From contig JADKCF010000005.1 of assembly GCA_016714765.1 (NCBI GenBank), positions 186,001 through 250,000 of the forward strand: a stretch of 64,000 nt of DNA. The letters are read 5' to 3'. Positions 9,448 to 19,303 of the stretch are shown here, piece after piece. The notes under the pieces are model-generated. The model was not told the DNA's origin. It saw only the letters and a list, made by a program, of their open reading frames with translations, and did not search any database. A program made the position numbers and the translations under genes. The DNA is from Saprospiraceae bacterium. Lineage in GTDB: Bacteria > Bacteroidota > Bacteroidia > Chitinophagales > Saprospiraceae. Position 1 is the first letter of the stretch, and every line of letters begins with the position of its first letter.

Positions 9448-9708
9448 ATGGAAATATTAGTTGAAAATATAAAATGCGGTGGTTGCGCCCATTCGATTAA
9501 AAGTGGGTTGATGAAAATCAAGGGAGTAAAAGATGTCGAAATAGATATCGAAAAGGGTTTGGTAGATATAGCAGGTGTGGATGAGGATGCAAGAGAGGTT
9601 ATTGTATCTAAATTGCAAGCTATGGGTTATCCTGAACCGGGAAAGGGAACAGGGCTAACCACAGCCACATCATTTGTCAGTTGTATGATTGGAAGGGTGA
9701 CTTCCTGA
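9448..9708 (+). CDS. Heavy-metal-associated (HMA) domain protein
   Basis: 86 residues. The first 65 form an HMA ferredoxin-like fold: a strand, then the metal-binding loop KCGGC (Cys11, Cys14, the CxxC motif), HSIKSGL helix, and a GVKDVEIDIEKG strand pair. Such proteins are small cytosolic copper or zinc carriers that hand metal to P-type ATPases. The C-terminal 20 residues are outside the domain and end with a single Cys. No metal transporter is adjacent, so the partner is unknown. Convergent with the membrane-protein gene at 9711, with only 2 bp between stops. Confidence 0.85.
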   Translation: MEILVENIKCGGCAHSIKSGLMKIKGVKDVEIDIEKGLVDIAGVDEDAREVIVSKLQAMGYPEPGKGTGLTTATSFVSCMIGRVTS

Positions 9709-9710
9709 TT

Positions 9711-11468
9711 TTATTCCCCTTTGTGGAAAACAAGTTGTATGTTTTCCGCACATATAGAAGTTTTACTTTCAGCATTCCAAAGGTAAATTTCCGCTTCGTC
9801 GGGCTCATATCTTAGTTTCGAATCCAACCACAAGTGGACTTTCTGACCTTGGTTCAGGTGGCGTTGTACGCGTAACACATCACTTCGCAGGTCTTTATTG
9901 TTTTTATAGTATTTGATGACAAGTTGTGTCATCTTCCACATTTCCCATTCTTTATTGTCTGTTTTGAAGTCAGCAGAAGCTCTCAGCCATCCTTCTTTGG
10001 CCGGCAATGAAAACTTTTTGGCGGGACTAAACTGCAATGTATCATTGAGGCATACATTTCCAATATAGGTAGCAGTGTCCTGTGGACTCATGAGGATAAG
10101 AGGATTTTTAATTGCTTTATTATAAATTTTACGGGTATCCAGTAATTTAAGTCCTTCCGGAGGCATTTTCTCCCTTAAAAAGATAGCTTTCAGGTATTCA
10201 CTTGTCATATCACCCGCCACAAACAAACCTCCGTAATGACAATGATGTGTCATCCAGAAATTATAATGGACACAAAACAACCCGAAGGCAGTCACTAGTA
10301 TTGACTTCAGATGGATAGTAGTAAATGACTGAAAAAATGCAGCCAAAGGGAATGCTAGCACCGGATATATTTGTACCAGTGCTCTCTGACTGACGCTACC
10401 ACCGTACCACCATATGTCCCAGGCAAAGGTCACATACATAAATACCACGCTAAACAATAGAAATGGCATGGCAATAGGTTTGTTCTTTTTGAAAAGAAAG
10501 TAAAATCCTATCAGGCTGAGCACCATCACAGGTGTATATATCAACCAGCCAGCTCTGCCACTGAAAAGACAATCTAATACGTGTGGTTTTAGCCAACTAA
10601 AGCCCTGGTCTTCGTAGCTATAGACCAGCCAGTCACCAGACACAAATTTCCAGTAAAATAACTGCAGACTCCCTATCACACCTGTGGCTATCACCGCAAC
10701 GATGACTTTTTCATAAGCTTTGCCCCAGAATACGAGCCTACTTACTATGTCCTTCCAACTCAGACTTAATCCAAACAATACAGGAATCATCACAGATAGA
10801 ATCTCCGTTGGCCTTGTGAGTGCCATGAGGCCTATAATGATACCTATGCCAGCAGCATTTTTAAATGTAGGAGATGTATAAAATTTTATAGTAAAGAAAA
10901 TCAAGATAGCATATAATGTAAACAGGAAATTATGTGTCATGGCATTAGTAATAGCGCCATATTCCAGAAAGTTGGTTGCAAAACTTATCGCCAGCAAAGT
11001 CAAACCTGTGGCAGTTTCAGAAAAATACAATATCAATACTTTACGTAAAAAAAATAGCCCAATCAAACTTACCAGCAGGCCCCAGAGGAATATTCCAAAC
11101 TGATAAGGTATGGAAAATCCATCCTGCGGATACCCCAGGATTTTTGCTGAAAGATGGCCGCAAATAAATCCTGGCAACATCAGCAAGGCCTGACCACTAC
11201 TGTATTTGAGAACGTAATTGTTATTTTTATGCTTAAAAGATTGTAAATTGGCTGGAGTAGGTCTGTATTTTTCGATAATAGATGAAGAAAAACCCAGTTG
11301 CCTGACATCTTCATAAATCAAAAAAGCAGGTAGATACCAATAATATCCCGAGATGTCCCAACTAATAGTGGCTTCTGTCGACTCTTTATTCCATTTGGGA
11401 TAGTAAAAAAACGCTATGACCGACATCAATATGCACGAAAACCAAAGCGATATCTTGCTGAAACTCAT
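9711..11468 (-). CDS. Polytopic membrane protein, GT-C glycosyltransferase-like
   Basis: 585 residues from the ATG at 11468. The frame stays open upstream through the tRNA-His gene, but that extension cannot be real. About ten to twelve hydrophobic segments alternate with short loops, followed by a soluble C-terminal region of about 150 residues. The first external loop has a WDISGYYWYLP segment with an Asp, where GT-C transferases (ArnT/PMT/RgtA type) carry their catalytic acid. Such enzymes use lipid-linked sugars to decorate envelope glycans or proteins. The family placement rests on topology and this one motif, so it remains tentative. Confidence 0.6.
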   Translation of the reverse strand: MSFSKISLWFSCILMSVIAFFYYPKWNKESTEATISWDISGYYWYLPAFLIYEDVRQLGFSSSIIEKYRPTPANLQSFKHKNNNYVLKYSSGQALLMLPGFICGHLSAKILGYPQDGFSIPYQFGIFLWGLLVSLIGLFFLRKVLILYFSETATGLTLLAISFATNFLEYGAITNAMTHNFLFTLYAILIFFTIKFYTSPTFKNAAGIGIIIGLMALTRPTEILSVMIPVLFGLSLSWKDIVSRLVFWGKAYEKVIVAVIATGVIGSLQLFYWKFVSGDWLVYSYEDQGFSWLKPHVLDCLFSGRAGWLIYTPVMVLSLIGFYFLFKKNKPIAMPFLLFSVVFMYVTFAWDIWWYGGSVSQRALVQIYPVLAFPLAAFFQSFTTIHLKSILVTAFGLFCVHYNFWMTHHCHYGGLFVAGDMTSEYLKAIFLREKMPPEGLKLLDTRKIYNKAIKNPLILMSPQDTATYIGNVCLNDTLQFSPAKKFSLPAKEGWLRASADFKTDNKEWEMWKMTQLVIKYYKNNKDLRSDVLRVQRHLNQGQKVHLWLDSKLRYEPDEAEIYLWNAESKTSICAENIQLVFHKGE

Positions 11469-11591
11469 AAATACTATAATTATTTGTAAAGCAAATCTAT
11501 AAGAAAAAATGACAATATCACCATTTTTATCTGCTTTACGCAACTTGAAATAAAAAAAGACGATATCTGATGGATATCGTCTTTTTAGATG

Positions 11592-11666
11592 GGAGGCTAA
11601 TGGGGCTCGAACCCACGACCCTCGGTACCACAAACCGATGCTCTAACCAACTGAGCTATAACCTCC
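11592..11666 (-). tRNA. tRNA-His (GTG)
   Basis: Read on the minus strand, a complete cloverleaf is seen: acceptor GAGGTTA/TAGCCTC with one G-T pair, D arm GCTC/GAGC, anticodon stem TCGGT/ACCGA with loop TTGTGGT (anticodon GTG), and T arm GTGGG/CCCAT with TTCGAGC. An encoded G at -1 faces C73, the identity pair of tRNA-His. The 3' CCA is not encoded. Confidence 0.97.
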
Positions 11667-12079
11667 GTTTTGATTTGAAGATGCAAAAGTATAAAACTTT
11701 TTAAAATACCATTTAAAATATGTACTTTTTATTTTTAAAAATCCTGATTGTTAAATTAATTTATTTTTAAATGGGGCTGTTGTTATAAACTAAAATGGGG
11801 AGGAAAAATGAAATAATTAATTTAAATTGTTGAAAATTGATTTTTTTTTCAGCAATAAATGTATCTTTACAATCAGTTTACGTCCAAAACCTAATACAAT
11901 ATCAAGTTTAACCCTGATTGGCTAATAACTGATTAGATAAACGGAATGAAATATTGTAGCATGGATTGGGTGGTGATAATTTGATAGCCGGAATACTTAT
12001 TAAGTAGAAAAGCTTTTGTTACTCTATATACTTTATTACCCCAATTGAAAATAGTTTAATATCTTAAAATTATCATTTT
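11667..12079. other. AT-rich intergenic region before the ECF sigma gene
   Basis: 413 bp of low-complexity AT-rich DNA between the divergent tRNA-His and sigma-factor genes. It should hold both promoters. No open frame with protein-like composition, repeat or strong hairpin was recognised. Confidence 0.4.
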
Positions 12080-12631
12080 TTGCATTTATCAGATGTTGAT
12101 GGGTTTAGCAGATTGATCAAATCAAATCCTGAAAGGGCTTTGCAGTATTTGTATGAATCACAATATGAGACACTCTGTAAACAGGTCTATCTAATATTAA
12201 AAGATGAAAATGTTGCAGAAGACATTGTGCAGGAGGTATTTGTAGAGGTGTGGAAAAAAAGAGAAGATCTGAATATCTTGACTTCCATAGAGCCCTATTT
12301 AAAAAGAGCTTGCCGAAATCGCGCACTGAACTATATCAGAGATAATGCCATAAAATGGGAAGAAGAGTCTGCACTATTGGATCAGGAAGATACTGGCTTT
12401 ACCTCTGAGCAATATATGAATGCGGATGATCTGAACAAGGAGATACAAACTATCATCTCAGAAATGCCGGAAAAATGTGGTATAGTATTTTCGCTGAGCA
12501 GATATGAAGAAATGAATTATGCCACCATTGCGAAAGAATTGGGTATCTCGGTTAAGACGGTAGAAAATCAGATTTCGAAAGCTTTGAAAATTTTAAGAGA
12601 ACAAATATATAAAAAAGTGAAAATTGAATAG
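12080..12631 (+). CDS. ECF-type RNA polymerase sigma factor (FecI-like)
   Basis: 183 residues from a TTG; no in-frame ATG lies near, so the start is uncertain by a few codons. Region 2 (about 20-90) has the DENVAEDIVQEVFVEVWKK helix; region 4 (about 125-180) ends with the HTH segment YATIAKELGISVKTVENQI. This is the Bacteroidota sigma-70 group that pairs with FecR anti-sigma proteins. The FecR gene follows 45 bp downstream, then a TonB receptor with an N-terminal STN signalling domain. The three form a surface-signalling relay that controls uptake of an unknown ligand. Confidence 0.92.
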   Translation: MHLSDVDGFSRLIKSNPERALQYLYESQYETLCKQVYLILKDENVAEDIVQEVFVEVWKKREDLNILTSIEPYLKRACRNRALNYIRDNAIKWEEESALLDQEDTGFTSEQYMNADDLNKEIQTIISEMPEKCGIVFSLSRYEEMNYATIAKELGISVKTVENQISKALKILREQIYKKVKIE

Positions 12632-12676
12632 GGGTAAGGACATTTAAATGTGTCATATTAATGAAAAGTGAAATAG

Positions 12677-13654
12677 ATGGAATACACTGATAAGGTTTTA
12701 TACATTCAAAAATATCTTTCTGGCCAGATGGACTCAGAGGAAAAGGTTGCTTTTGATATATGGAAATCCTCTTCAGTGGAGAATGACCTTCTTGCACAGC
12801 AGATCGGACATATTTGGATGAATGCGGTGCCTAAATCCTTGCCCTCATTTAATGCCCATAATGCCTTCCAAAAACATCTGGAGACCATCAAAACTGATCA
12901 AAACACTATAACAAGTGTACCACAAGATACCAAAGTGCGGACACTTAGTTTTAGCAGGATGTGGCAATCCATTGCTGCTATGGTTGTATTTGTATTGGTA
13001 TCTTTGGTTGTTTTCAAAATTACTTCAGAGGATCAATATTACGCTGCTGATAATCAAAAAGTAACACTTTCTGATGGTTCGGAGATATGGATGGATAAAG
13101 GAGCAGTATTGACATATAGTGACAAATTTGGTAAGAGGACCGCTACACTCCAGGGTAAGGCATATTTTAATGTTGCTAAAGAAACCGGAAAGCCATTTGT
13201 TATTTCGAGCGATGATGTAAATGTCAGAGTTTTAGGTACAAAATTTATTGTAGATACAGACAGCAAGCAAGTATTTGTCAGAGAAGGAAAGGTAGAAGTG
13301 AGTGCTGCAAAAGAAAAGGTCATACTTATTGACAACCAGAAAGTAAAAGTGAGTCAGGGCAAACTATCAGAAGTAGAGAAAGTTATATTCAATACAGAGG
13401 ATGTTTGGTTTAACGAAGATTTGACCTTTGATAATGTGCCTTTTGACAAGGTAATGGGGGATATTTCTATAGCTTATGGAGTCCGTTTTGAACTTCCCGC
13501 CAATAAAGACTGGAAGCAATGTACTTTCACCTCCGGATCACTTAAGAAAAATTCTTTAGACCAGGTTCTTACCACGCTCAAACTGACTTATGAACTGGAA
13601 TATACAAAAACAGCTGAAAAGGCCTACAAACTGTCACGAGTGAAGTGTAAATAA
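12677..13654 (+). CDS. FecR-family anti-sigma factor
   Basis: 325 residues. The N-terminal 90 residues are cytoplasmic and should hold the sigma factor. One membrane span lies at about 96-115 (SIAAMVVFVLVSLVVF). A periplasmic FecR domain (about 125-225) follows, with VTLSDGSEIWMDKGA and GKAYFNVAKETGKPF, then a DUF4974-like C-terminal domain starting near FDNVPFDKVMGDI. In this family the periplasmic part senses the loaded TonB receptor and releases the sigma factor. It sits between sigma and receptor genes, in the usual order. Confidence 0.93.
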   Translation: MEYTDKVLYIQKYLSGQMDSEEKVAFDIWKSSSVENDLLAQQIGHIWMNAVPKSLPSFNAHNAFQKHLETIKTDQNTITSVPQDTKVRTLSFSRMWQSIAAMVVFVLVSLVVFKITSEDQYYAADNQKVTLSDGSEIWMDKGAVLTYSDKFGKRTATLQGKAYFNVAKETGKPFVISSDDVNVRVLGTKFIVDTDSKQVFVREGKVEVSAAKEKVILIDNQKVKVSQGKLSEVEKVIFNTEDVWFNEDLTFDNVPFDKVMGDISIAYGVRFELPANKDWKQCTFTSGSLKKNSLDQVLTTLKLTYELEYTKTAEKAYKLSRVKCK

Positions 13655-13761
13655 GCTGCTCATTCCTGCATGACCCCAAGTCATTGTAACTTTTTTTGAT
13701 CTTTTTTCTTTTAATATTTCCCTCGAATATCTTCCAAATAAAAAAACTGGCAATAAATTTG

Positions 13762-13769
13762 TACCTTTG
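13762..13769 (+). promoter_or_regulatory. -7 box before the TonB receptor (TACCTTTG)
   Basis: Exact TAnnTTTG match about 34 bp before the likely start of the receptor gene. It suggests a housekeeping promoter for the receptor besides control by the linked sigma factor. Confidence 0.4.
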
Positions 13770-13793
13770 AGTTGAGTTTCAGTAGTACTAAAA

Positions 13794-16422
13794 TTGTTAT
13801 CAGTGGAAAGATTTCTACTTTCTTTTTGCTTCATATGTATCTTATCATATTGTTTTGGCCAATCCCGGCCTGATGATAAGGTAGTAACATATGCTGCTTA
13901 TAACAAACCTCTGAAGATTGTACTGAAGGAACTCTCCAAAATCGGCAATGTCAATATTATTTACTCTGAGTCCAGAATTCCGGCTGAGAAACCTGTAATA
14001 ATCAATGCAACCAATGAAAAATTGGGAGGAATACTTGCCGTAATACTAGATGATTTTGGCCTCACTTATCAGATAGTAGGAGACCAACTTGTTCTTATAA
14101 AAAATGAAAGCAAAAATAATACAGGAGAGGTCAGGATTTATGGATACATCAGGGACAAACTTTCAGGTGAATATCTTATAGGTGCCAATGTATTTATACA
14201 CGACAGATCCCGAGGCACTGCGACAAATGAAAATGGGTTTTTTAGCATGTCTGTCGGCAAACAGGAACAAAGGTTTCACTTTTCATATCTTGGATATAAG
14301 TCAGAGATGCTGGATATATATTGTCTCAAGGATACTTTGGTCAATATCAAATTGCAGCCCGATGGATTGCTCAATGAAATCATCATAATGGATGACCTAC
14401 TGGAAGAAGAGCATGAGCAGACGGCCAGTCAACAAAATTTGCATATCGACAAAATCCAGGCAAGTAATCACCTGGTGGGAGAGGCTGACTTGTTTCGCTA
14501 TATAGCCATACAACCGGGTGTCACTTCAGCTGCAGAAGGCATCGGGGGACTCAATGTAAGAGGTGGGTCTGCTGATCAAAATCTGGTCTTGCTAGATGGA
14601 GTGCCACTGTATAATACGGGACACGCACTAGGCATTTTTTCGGTTTTTAATGCCAATGCAATTAAAAGTGCCTCTTTTTACAAGGGAGGGATACCGGCAA
14701 GATATGCAGGCAGGTTATCTTCTGTGATAGACGTGCATACCAAGGATGGCAATATCCACAAAGTGCAGGGTGAAGCGACGCTGAGTACTATTGCTCTGAA
14801 GGCCTCACTTGAAGGACCTATTATAAAAGAAAAAGCAAGCTTTTTGCTTTCTTACCGTCGTACATTTATGGATGTATGGATAAAAGAATTTACCAAATTT
14901 CAGAATAAGGAAAAGAAACAACAAGGCGAGGCCAATTACTTTTTTAGTGATTTTAACCTCAAGCTGAATTTTGACCTGAGTAAAAAAACGAGGCTGCTTT
15001 TGCAAACTCTTCATAGTAATGACGATTTCCAAAACAATGTTTATGCCAACAATAATGTGCTTAGAGACGAAAACAACAGGAGTCTGGAGTGGGGGAATAA
15101 ACTTTATTCGCTTAGATTACATAGTCAGTGGGGCAAGTCGCTATTTTCAAAAACAAGTGTATACTTAACCGGGTATCAGTTTGAGAGTTTTCGTAATAAG
15201 TTGTTTGAGCTTGTGCCTGCAAATGACACGATTACATTTTTTGATGCTTCGTTGTATCAGACATCTATCAGGGAAACAGGAGTGCGGCAGGAGTTCGATT
15301 GGTTACCGTCTTCCAGCCATACCATAAAGGCAGGTATTCATTATCAGGACAGATATTTCTCACCTGCTATTACTAATGTCAATGAAAAAAGATATCGACC
15401 CCAATGAATTTAAAATAGATATTTCTACATTAAAAAGCCTGTACGGAAAGGAGGAAATCAATGCGAAGGAAATAAATATTTATGTCGAAGATCTTAGTGC
15501 ATTAGGTAGTAGTACAAGCCTGAATGCCGGCATCAATTACTCCATAATGCCTGGCCAAAAAAAGTATTCATCCTTCCAGCCTCGCCTTGCTTTTTTGGTA
15601 GAGGGCGAACATTTACATTTTAAAACTGGTATATCCAGAATGCAGCAATACATGCATTTGCTCAGCAACAACGGCCTTGGGTTTCCATCCGATGTATGGC
15701 TTCCATCCAGCCCCTTGCTCAGTCCTCAGAAATCCTGGATATTAAATACTGCATTTGGTTATAGACTAAACTCAGGCTTGAAATTCGGAATGGAAGCTTA
15801 CTACAAATCATTTGATAAAGTCAGTAGTTTTAATGAAGGAGCAAGCCTTAATATCAATGAAAACATAGACTGGCAGTACGACATTCCCATAGGAAACGGA
15901 TACGCATATGGGCTGGAAATGTATGCAGAAAAAGTCATTGGCAAAACTCTTTTTGGAGCAAACTATACATATTCCATTTCAGACCGACGTTTTGAGGATT
16001 TGAATATAGGCAGGACGTTTCCATTTGGGCTGAATAGAAATCATAGTTTTAAATTTTCATTTACATACCGGCTTTCTGATTTTTCAGAATTTTTACTCAA
16101 CTGGTCATACATGACGGGCAATTATTATTCACAACCTATCAATGTGACAATAGATATCAATGGCAAGCCAATCGTACTTTTTCCGGAAAAAAACAATGCT
16201 CAGTATCCTGCATTTCATAGAATGGACGTAGGGTTTAGTTTTTATAATACCTATAAATGGGGTAGGGCAAAGTTCTTTTTAGGTTTGTATAACGCTTACA
16301 ACAGAAATAATCCGTTCTATACTGAATTAGTCAGAGACAAGGAAAATGATGCTAGATTTGAGTTTAAGCAGTTTAGTTTGCTTCCACTTTTGCCAACTAT
16401 CAGCTACAGTATTTCTTTTTGA
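13794..16422 (+). CDS. TonB-dependent receptor with STN domain, one frameshift
   Basis: About 875 codons. Order: signal peptide (start TTG 13794 or GTG 13803), STN signalling domain (about 35-95), carboxypeptidase-regulatory-like beta-sandwich (about 110-190), plug with GGLNVRGGSADQNLVLLDGVPLYN (segments near 255-275), then the barrel to the C-terminus, which ends in aromatic Phe. The frame breaks at about 15384 in a run of six A; removing one A restores a continuous barrel. Outer-membrane active transport with TonB is the family role. The STN domain matches the sigma/FecR genes upstream and the DUF4249 gene downstream. Either a consensus error or a recent mutation. Confidence 0.88.
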
Positions 16423-16565
16423 CCAATACCTACTTACACATTTACCTTCAGTAAAGTTTACATTTTTATATTCAAATTTGTAAAATTACCGCTGATTAAA
16501 AATTTATTGTGTAAAAAAAGTGACAATTTGTTATTTTTATGTCATATTTGTGAGTTAAAATATAT

Positions 16566-17444
16566 TTGGAGATCAGAAAGTTATTGATCATATCGACTTT
16601 CATCTGCGCATTAAGTTCTTGTGTAGATGTACTACCGATACCTTCTGTGGATGAGGGTATGAAGTTGTTTGTCGTATGTGAAATGCAAATGGGAGAGAAT
16701 GTAAATGCAAAAATTTCTTATACCGGCAATGCAAATGGTACACAACCACAAATGCTGATGATGCCTGATACTTTTAATTTTTCCATTGCTGAAGGCGAAA
16801 AAGATTTTGGTGTACCCTTTAGATACAATGCGAGGGATACATCTTTTAATATTGATAAAAACAATCTAAGTATAAAGGTCGGCGAAAAGTATAAATTCAG
16901 GGGTGTAGGCAGTAATACCAATACATCAGAGCCTTACCTCACAGTACCTGAATCCTTACAGGTAGATTCGTTGACCATTAAAAATGTAAAATCAGGAATT
17001 GTCTCAGGAATGCACTTTACAGAAGTATCGTGTGAGATATCATTTAAAAAACCGAGCACCACAAAATCCTATTTTTATTTAGTGCCAAAGAATGAACACG
17101 GTATGATATGGGAAGTATCTGCTTTCGATCAGGATCACAATGCATTCAAAAAACTTAAAAACAGAGACGGTTTCTTAGTTGATTATAGCCGATTGGAATC
17201 TGATGTCATTAAACTCACACTTACTTTGTCAGAGCCACTTGATTACAAATATCTCGACTTCAATGTATTTAATGTAACAGAATCTTTTTACCGCTACAAT
17301 CATTTTATCTCCAATACCTACACTGACCCGGGACAGTCATCAGAAAATCAGGCCATAGCTGCATTTAATATCAGGACTCCCAAAGCCTACGGATCTTTTA
17401 GCGCCTTGACTAATAAGAAGATAATCAAAAAAATTAAAGACTGA
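16566..17444 (+). CDS. DUF4249-type lipoprotein
   Basis: 292 residues. Lipoprotein signal MEIRKLLII...ALSSC with the lipid-bearing Cys at 19. The start is a TTG; no ATG is available in frame. The body is beta-rich and fits DUF4249, a family found almost always directly after TonB receptors that carry a carboxypeptidase-regulatory-like domain, as here. It is probably the surface-exposed partner of the receptor at 13794-16422, comparable to SusD for SusC. The ligand is unknown. A TATATTTG box overlaps the start codon (16561-16568) and is probably fortuitous. Confidence 0.8.
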   Translation: MEIRKLLIISTFICALSSCVDVLPIPSVDEGMKLFVVCEMQMGENVNAKISYTGNANGTQPQMLMMPDTFNFSIAEGEKDFGVPFRYNARDTSFNIDKNNLSIKVGEKYKFRGVGSNTNTSEPYLTVPESLQVDSLTIKNVKSGIVSGMHFTEVSCEISFKKPSTTKSYFYLVPKNEHGMIWEVSAFDQDHNAFKKLKNRDGFLVDYSRLESDVIKLTLTLSEPLDYKYLDFNVFNVTESFYRYNHFISNTYTDPGQSSENQAIAAFNIRTPKAYGSFSALTNKKIIKKIKD

Positions 17445-17527
17445 TTTGTCGTTTTTCTAACATATTTTAGGTGTTATTTGTAAATATATATACATATTAT
17501 AGGGGTAGACCACTATAATATGTGTCT

Positions 17528-17535
17528 TATATTTG
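17528..17535 (+). promoter_or_regulatory. -7 box of the Crp-type regulator (TATATTTG)
   Basis: Exact TAnnTTTG match that lies inside the longest possible reading frame (GTG at 17522). It therefore favours the downstream ATG at 17555 as the real start, with a leader of roughly 13 nt. Confidence 0.55.
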
Positions 17536-17554
17536 TAACCACCAATACCAATAC

Positions 17555-18235
17555 ATGCAATTTTCAGAAATCATTGACGCACTGAAGTCTTTTCCAATAG
17601 CTACCTGTCTGACTGATGATGAGTTAGTACAGATTATTAAGTCAGGAAATCTCAAGCAAATACCCAAACATCAACTTATATTCAGCGAAGGACAAAAAAG
17701 CAATGAACTGTTTTTCCTGTTGAAGGGGGTGGTCAAAATAACAATGAATACTTCAGATGGCAGAGAGGTGATCAAAATGATTTTGCACCCGAAGTCAATC
17801 ATGGGTGAGCATAGTATAGCCGGAGAGGAAATAAGAGCCAATAATGCTACTGTCATGACCGGAGAAGCCACAGTCTTGGCGGTCCATATTGATGTGATCA
17901 CAGAGATCATGGGCAAAAATCCTAAGTTAGCATTTTGTATCATAAATTTTATTGGTAAAAAGTTGAAGTATACGGAAGAAAGACTTGAATCACTGGTTTT
18001 GAAAGATGCCCGTGAAAGAATAGTACAGTTTTTGAAGGTCAATGCTCAATCTTTTGGTCAGGCTGTAGGTTTAGAGCTTTTGCTAAAGCACGATTTTACC
18101 CAGCAGGATATTGCCAACTTTACAGGGACATCGCGTCAAACAGTAACCACGGTGCTCAATGATCTAAAGAAAACAAATAAAATCCACTTTAAACGGAAAG
18201 CAATACTTATTCGCGACATAGCAGGTCTCGTATAA
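17555..18235 (+). CDS. Crp/Fnr-family transcriptional regulator
   Basis: 226 residues from the ATG at 17555. An N-terminal cyclic-nucleotide-binding fold (about 10-125; IFSEGQKSNELFFLLKG) is joined by a long dimer helix to a winged HTH (about 150-220; FTQQDIANFTGTSRQTVTTVLNDL, the recognition helix). No Cys cluster of the Fnr type is present, so oxygen sensing by an iron-sulfur centre is unlikely. Ligand and targets are unknown. Monocistronic, followed by a strong terminator. Confidence 0.92.
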   Translation: MQFSEIIDALKSFPIATCLTDDELVQIIKSGNLKQIPKHQLIFSEGQKSNELFFLLKGVVKITMNTSDGREVIKMILHPKSIMGEHSIAGEEIRANNATVMTGEATVLAVHIDVITEIMGKNPKLAFCIINFIGKKLKYTEERLESLVLKDARERIVQFLKVNAQSFGQAVGLELLLKHDFTQQDIANFTGTSRQTVTTVLNDLKKTNKIHFKRKAILIRDIAGLV

Positions 18236-18276
18236 GAATTTTCTCATAATTTAGTTATACCTGAAATTTAGTTAAG

Positions 18277-18310
18277 AAGTAGATTCAAAAGTGAATCTAC
18301 TTTTTTTTTA
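18277..18310 (+). terminator. Terminator after the Crp-type regulator
   Basis: AAGTAGATTC (18277-18286) and GAATCTACTT (18293-18302) form a 10-bp stem with a 6-nt loop, followed by a run of T. Confidence 0.92.
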
Positions 18311-18370
18311 TAAAAATTTCAGAATTGCAAAATAATGATTACTTTTGCGACGCTTTAAAGGAAAGCACCG

Positions 18371-18455
18371 GGAAGAGTGGCAGAGCGGTTGAATGCGGCA
18401 GTCTTGAAAACTGTTTTAGTGAAAGCTAACGGGGGTTCGAATCCCTCCTCTTCCG
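18371..18455 (+). tRNA. tRNA-Ser (TGA)
   Basis: Acceptor GGAAGAG/CTCTTCC with G73, anticodon stem GCAGT/ACTGT with loop CTTGAAA (anticodon TGA), a long class II variable arm, and T loop TTCGAAT. The 3' CCA is not encoded. Confidence 0.97.
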
Positions 18456-18464
18456 CAAAGAAAG

Positions 18465-18502
18465 AAGCATCTTGTAAGTATATCTTATTTGATGCTTTTT
18501 TT
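18465..18502 (+). terminator. Terminator after tRNA-Ser
   Basis: AAGCATC (18465-18471) and GATGCTT (18491-18497) form a 7-bp stem followed by T-rich sequence. Confidence 0.75.
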
Positions 18503-18579
18503 ATTGGTCAGAATTACATTTTATCTAAACCGGATGGGTTTTATACTTAGATTTCCAGACTGAAATAAAAATAGAATTT

Positions 18580-19290
18580 ATGGGAAGAGCATTTGAATAC
18601 CGAAGAGCAGCAAAAGAGAAAAGATGGGCTACTATGTCCAGGGTTTTTCCAAAGATTTCAAGATTGATTACGTTAGCAGTCAAGGAGTCCGGTCCTGACC
18701 CGGATACCAACTCCAAATTAAGATTGGCTATTCAGGCAGGCAAGGCGGCTAATATGCCTAAGGACAACGTAGAAAATGCTATCAAACGAGCCACAGCCAA
18801 AGATTCAGAAGATTACACTGAGGTGAATTATGAAGGCAAGGGTCCACATGGTGTTTTGGTATTTGTAGAATGTGCAACAGACAATACCGTGCGTACAGTA
18901 GCCAATGTAAAATCATACTTCAATAAGGCAGGCGGAAGTGTAGTGCCCACCGGTTCGCTGGAATTTATGTTTGACAGAAAGACTGTTGTGGAGTTTGAAA
19001 AACCCGCAGATTTCGAACCAGATGACTTTGAGTTGGAAATGATTGATTTTGGTTTGGAATCCTTTGAAATAGATGAAAACACAATTTATGCTTATGGAGA
19101 TTATACCAATTTTGGTACACTTACCAAAGCAATCGAGGAAAAAGGCTGGACCCTACTGAAAGCTAATCTTCAGAGGATACCTACCACCCCCGTAGAATTT
19201 ACAGATGATCAGATGGTAGATATAGAAAAATTACTGGATAAGCTCGAGGATGATGATGATGTACAGGCAGTATATACCAATCTCGCTTAA
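18580..19290 (+). CDS. yebC: YebC/PmpR-family regulatory protein
   Basis: 236 residues, the typical length. Signature segments: MGRAFEYRRAAKEKRW at the N-terminus, AIQAGKAANMPKDNVENAI near residue 50, and YEGKGPHGVLVFVE near residue 85. The three-domain YebC proteins were first described as DNA-binding regulators; recent work links members of the family to relief of ribosome stalling. ATG at 18580; monocistronic and convergent with the ATP-grasp gene, 13 bp apart, with no hairpin between. Confidence 0.95.
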   Translation: MGRAFEYRRAAKEKRWATMSRVFPKISRLITLAVKESGPDPDTNSKLRLAIQAGKAANMPKDNVENAIKRATAKDSEDYTEVNYEGKGPHGVLVFVECATDNTVRTVANVKSYFNKAGGSVVPTGSLEFMFDRKTVVEFEKPADFEPDDFELEMIDFGLESFEIDENTIYAYGDYTNFGTLTKAIEEKGWTLLKANLQRIPTTPVEFTDDQMVDIEKLLDKLEDDDDVQAVYTNLA

Positions 19291-19303
19291 AGGCTGATAG
19301 CAT

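Noticed and set aside
11469..11633. N-terminal extension of the membrane-protein frame
   Set aside because: It runs into the tRNA-His gene and has no hydrophobic start; the ATG at 11468 gives a normal first membrane span.
16561..16568. TATATTTG as a promoter for the DUF4249 gene
   Set aside because: It overlaps the only usable start codon of a good lipoprotein signal, so a transcript starting after it would lose the start; more likely fortuitous.
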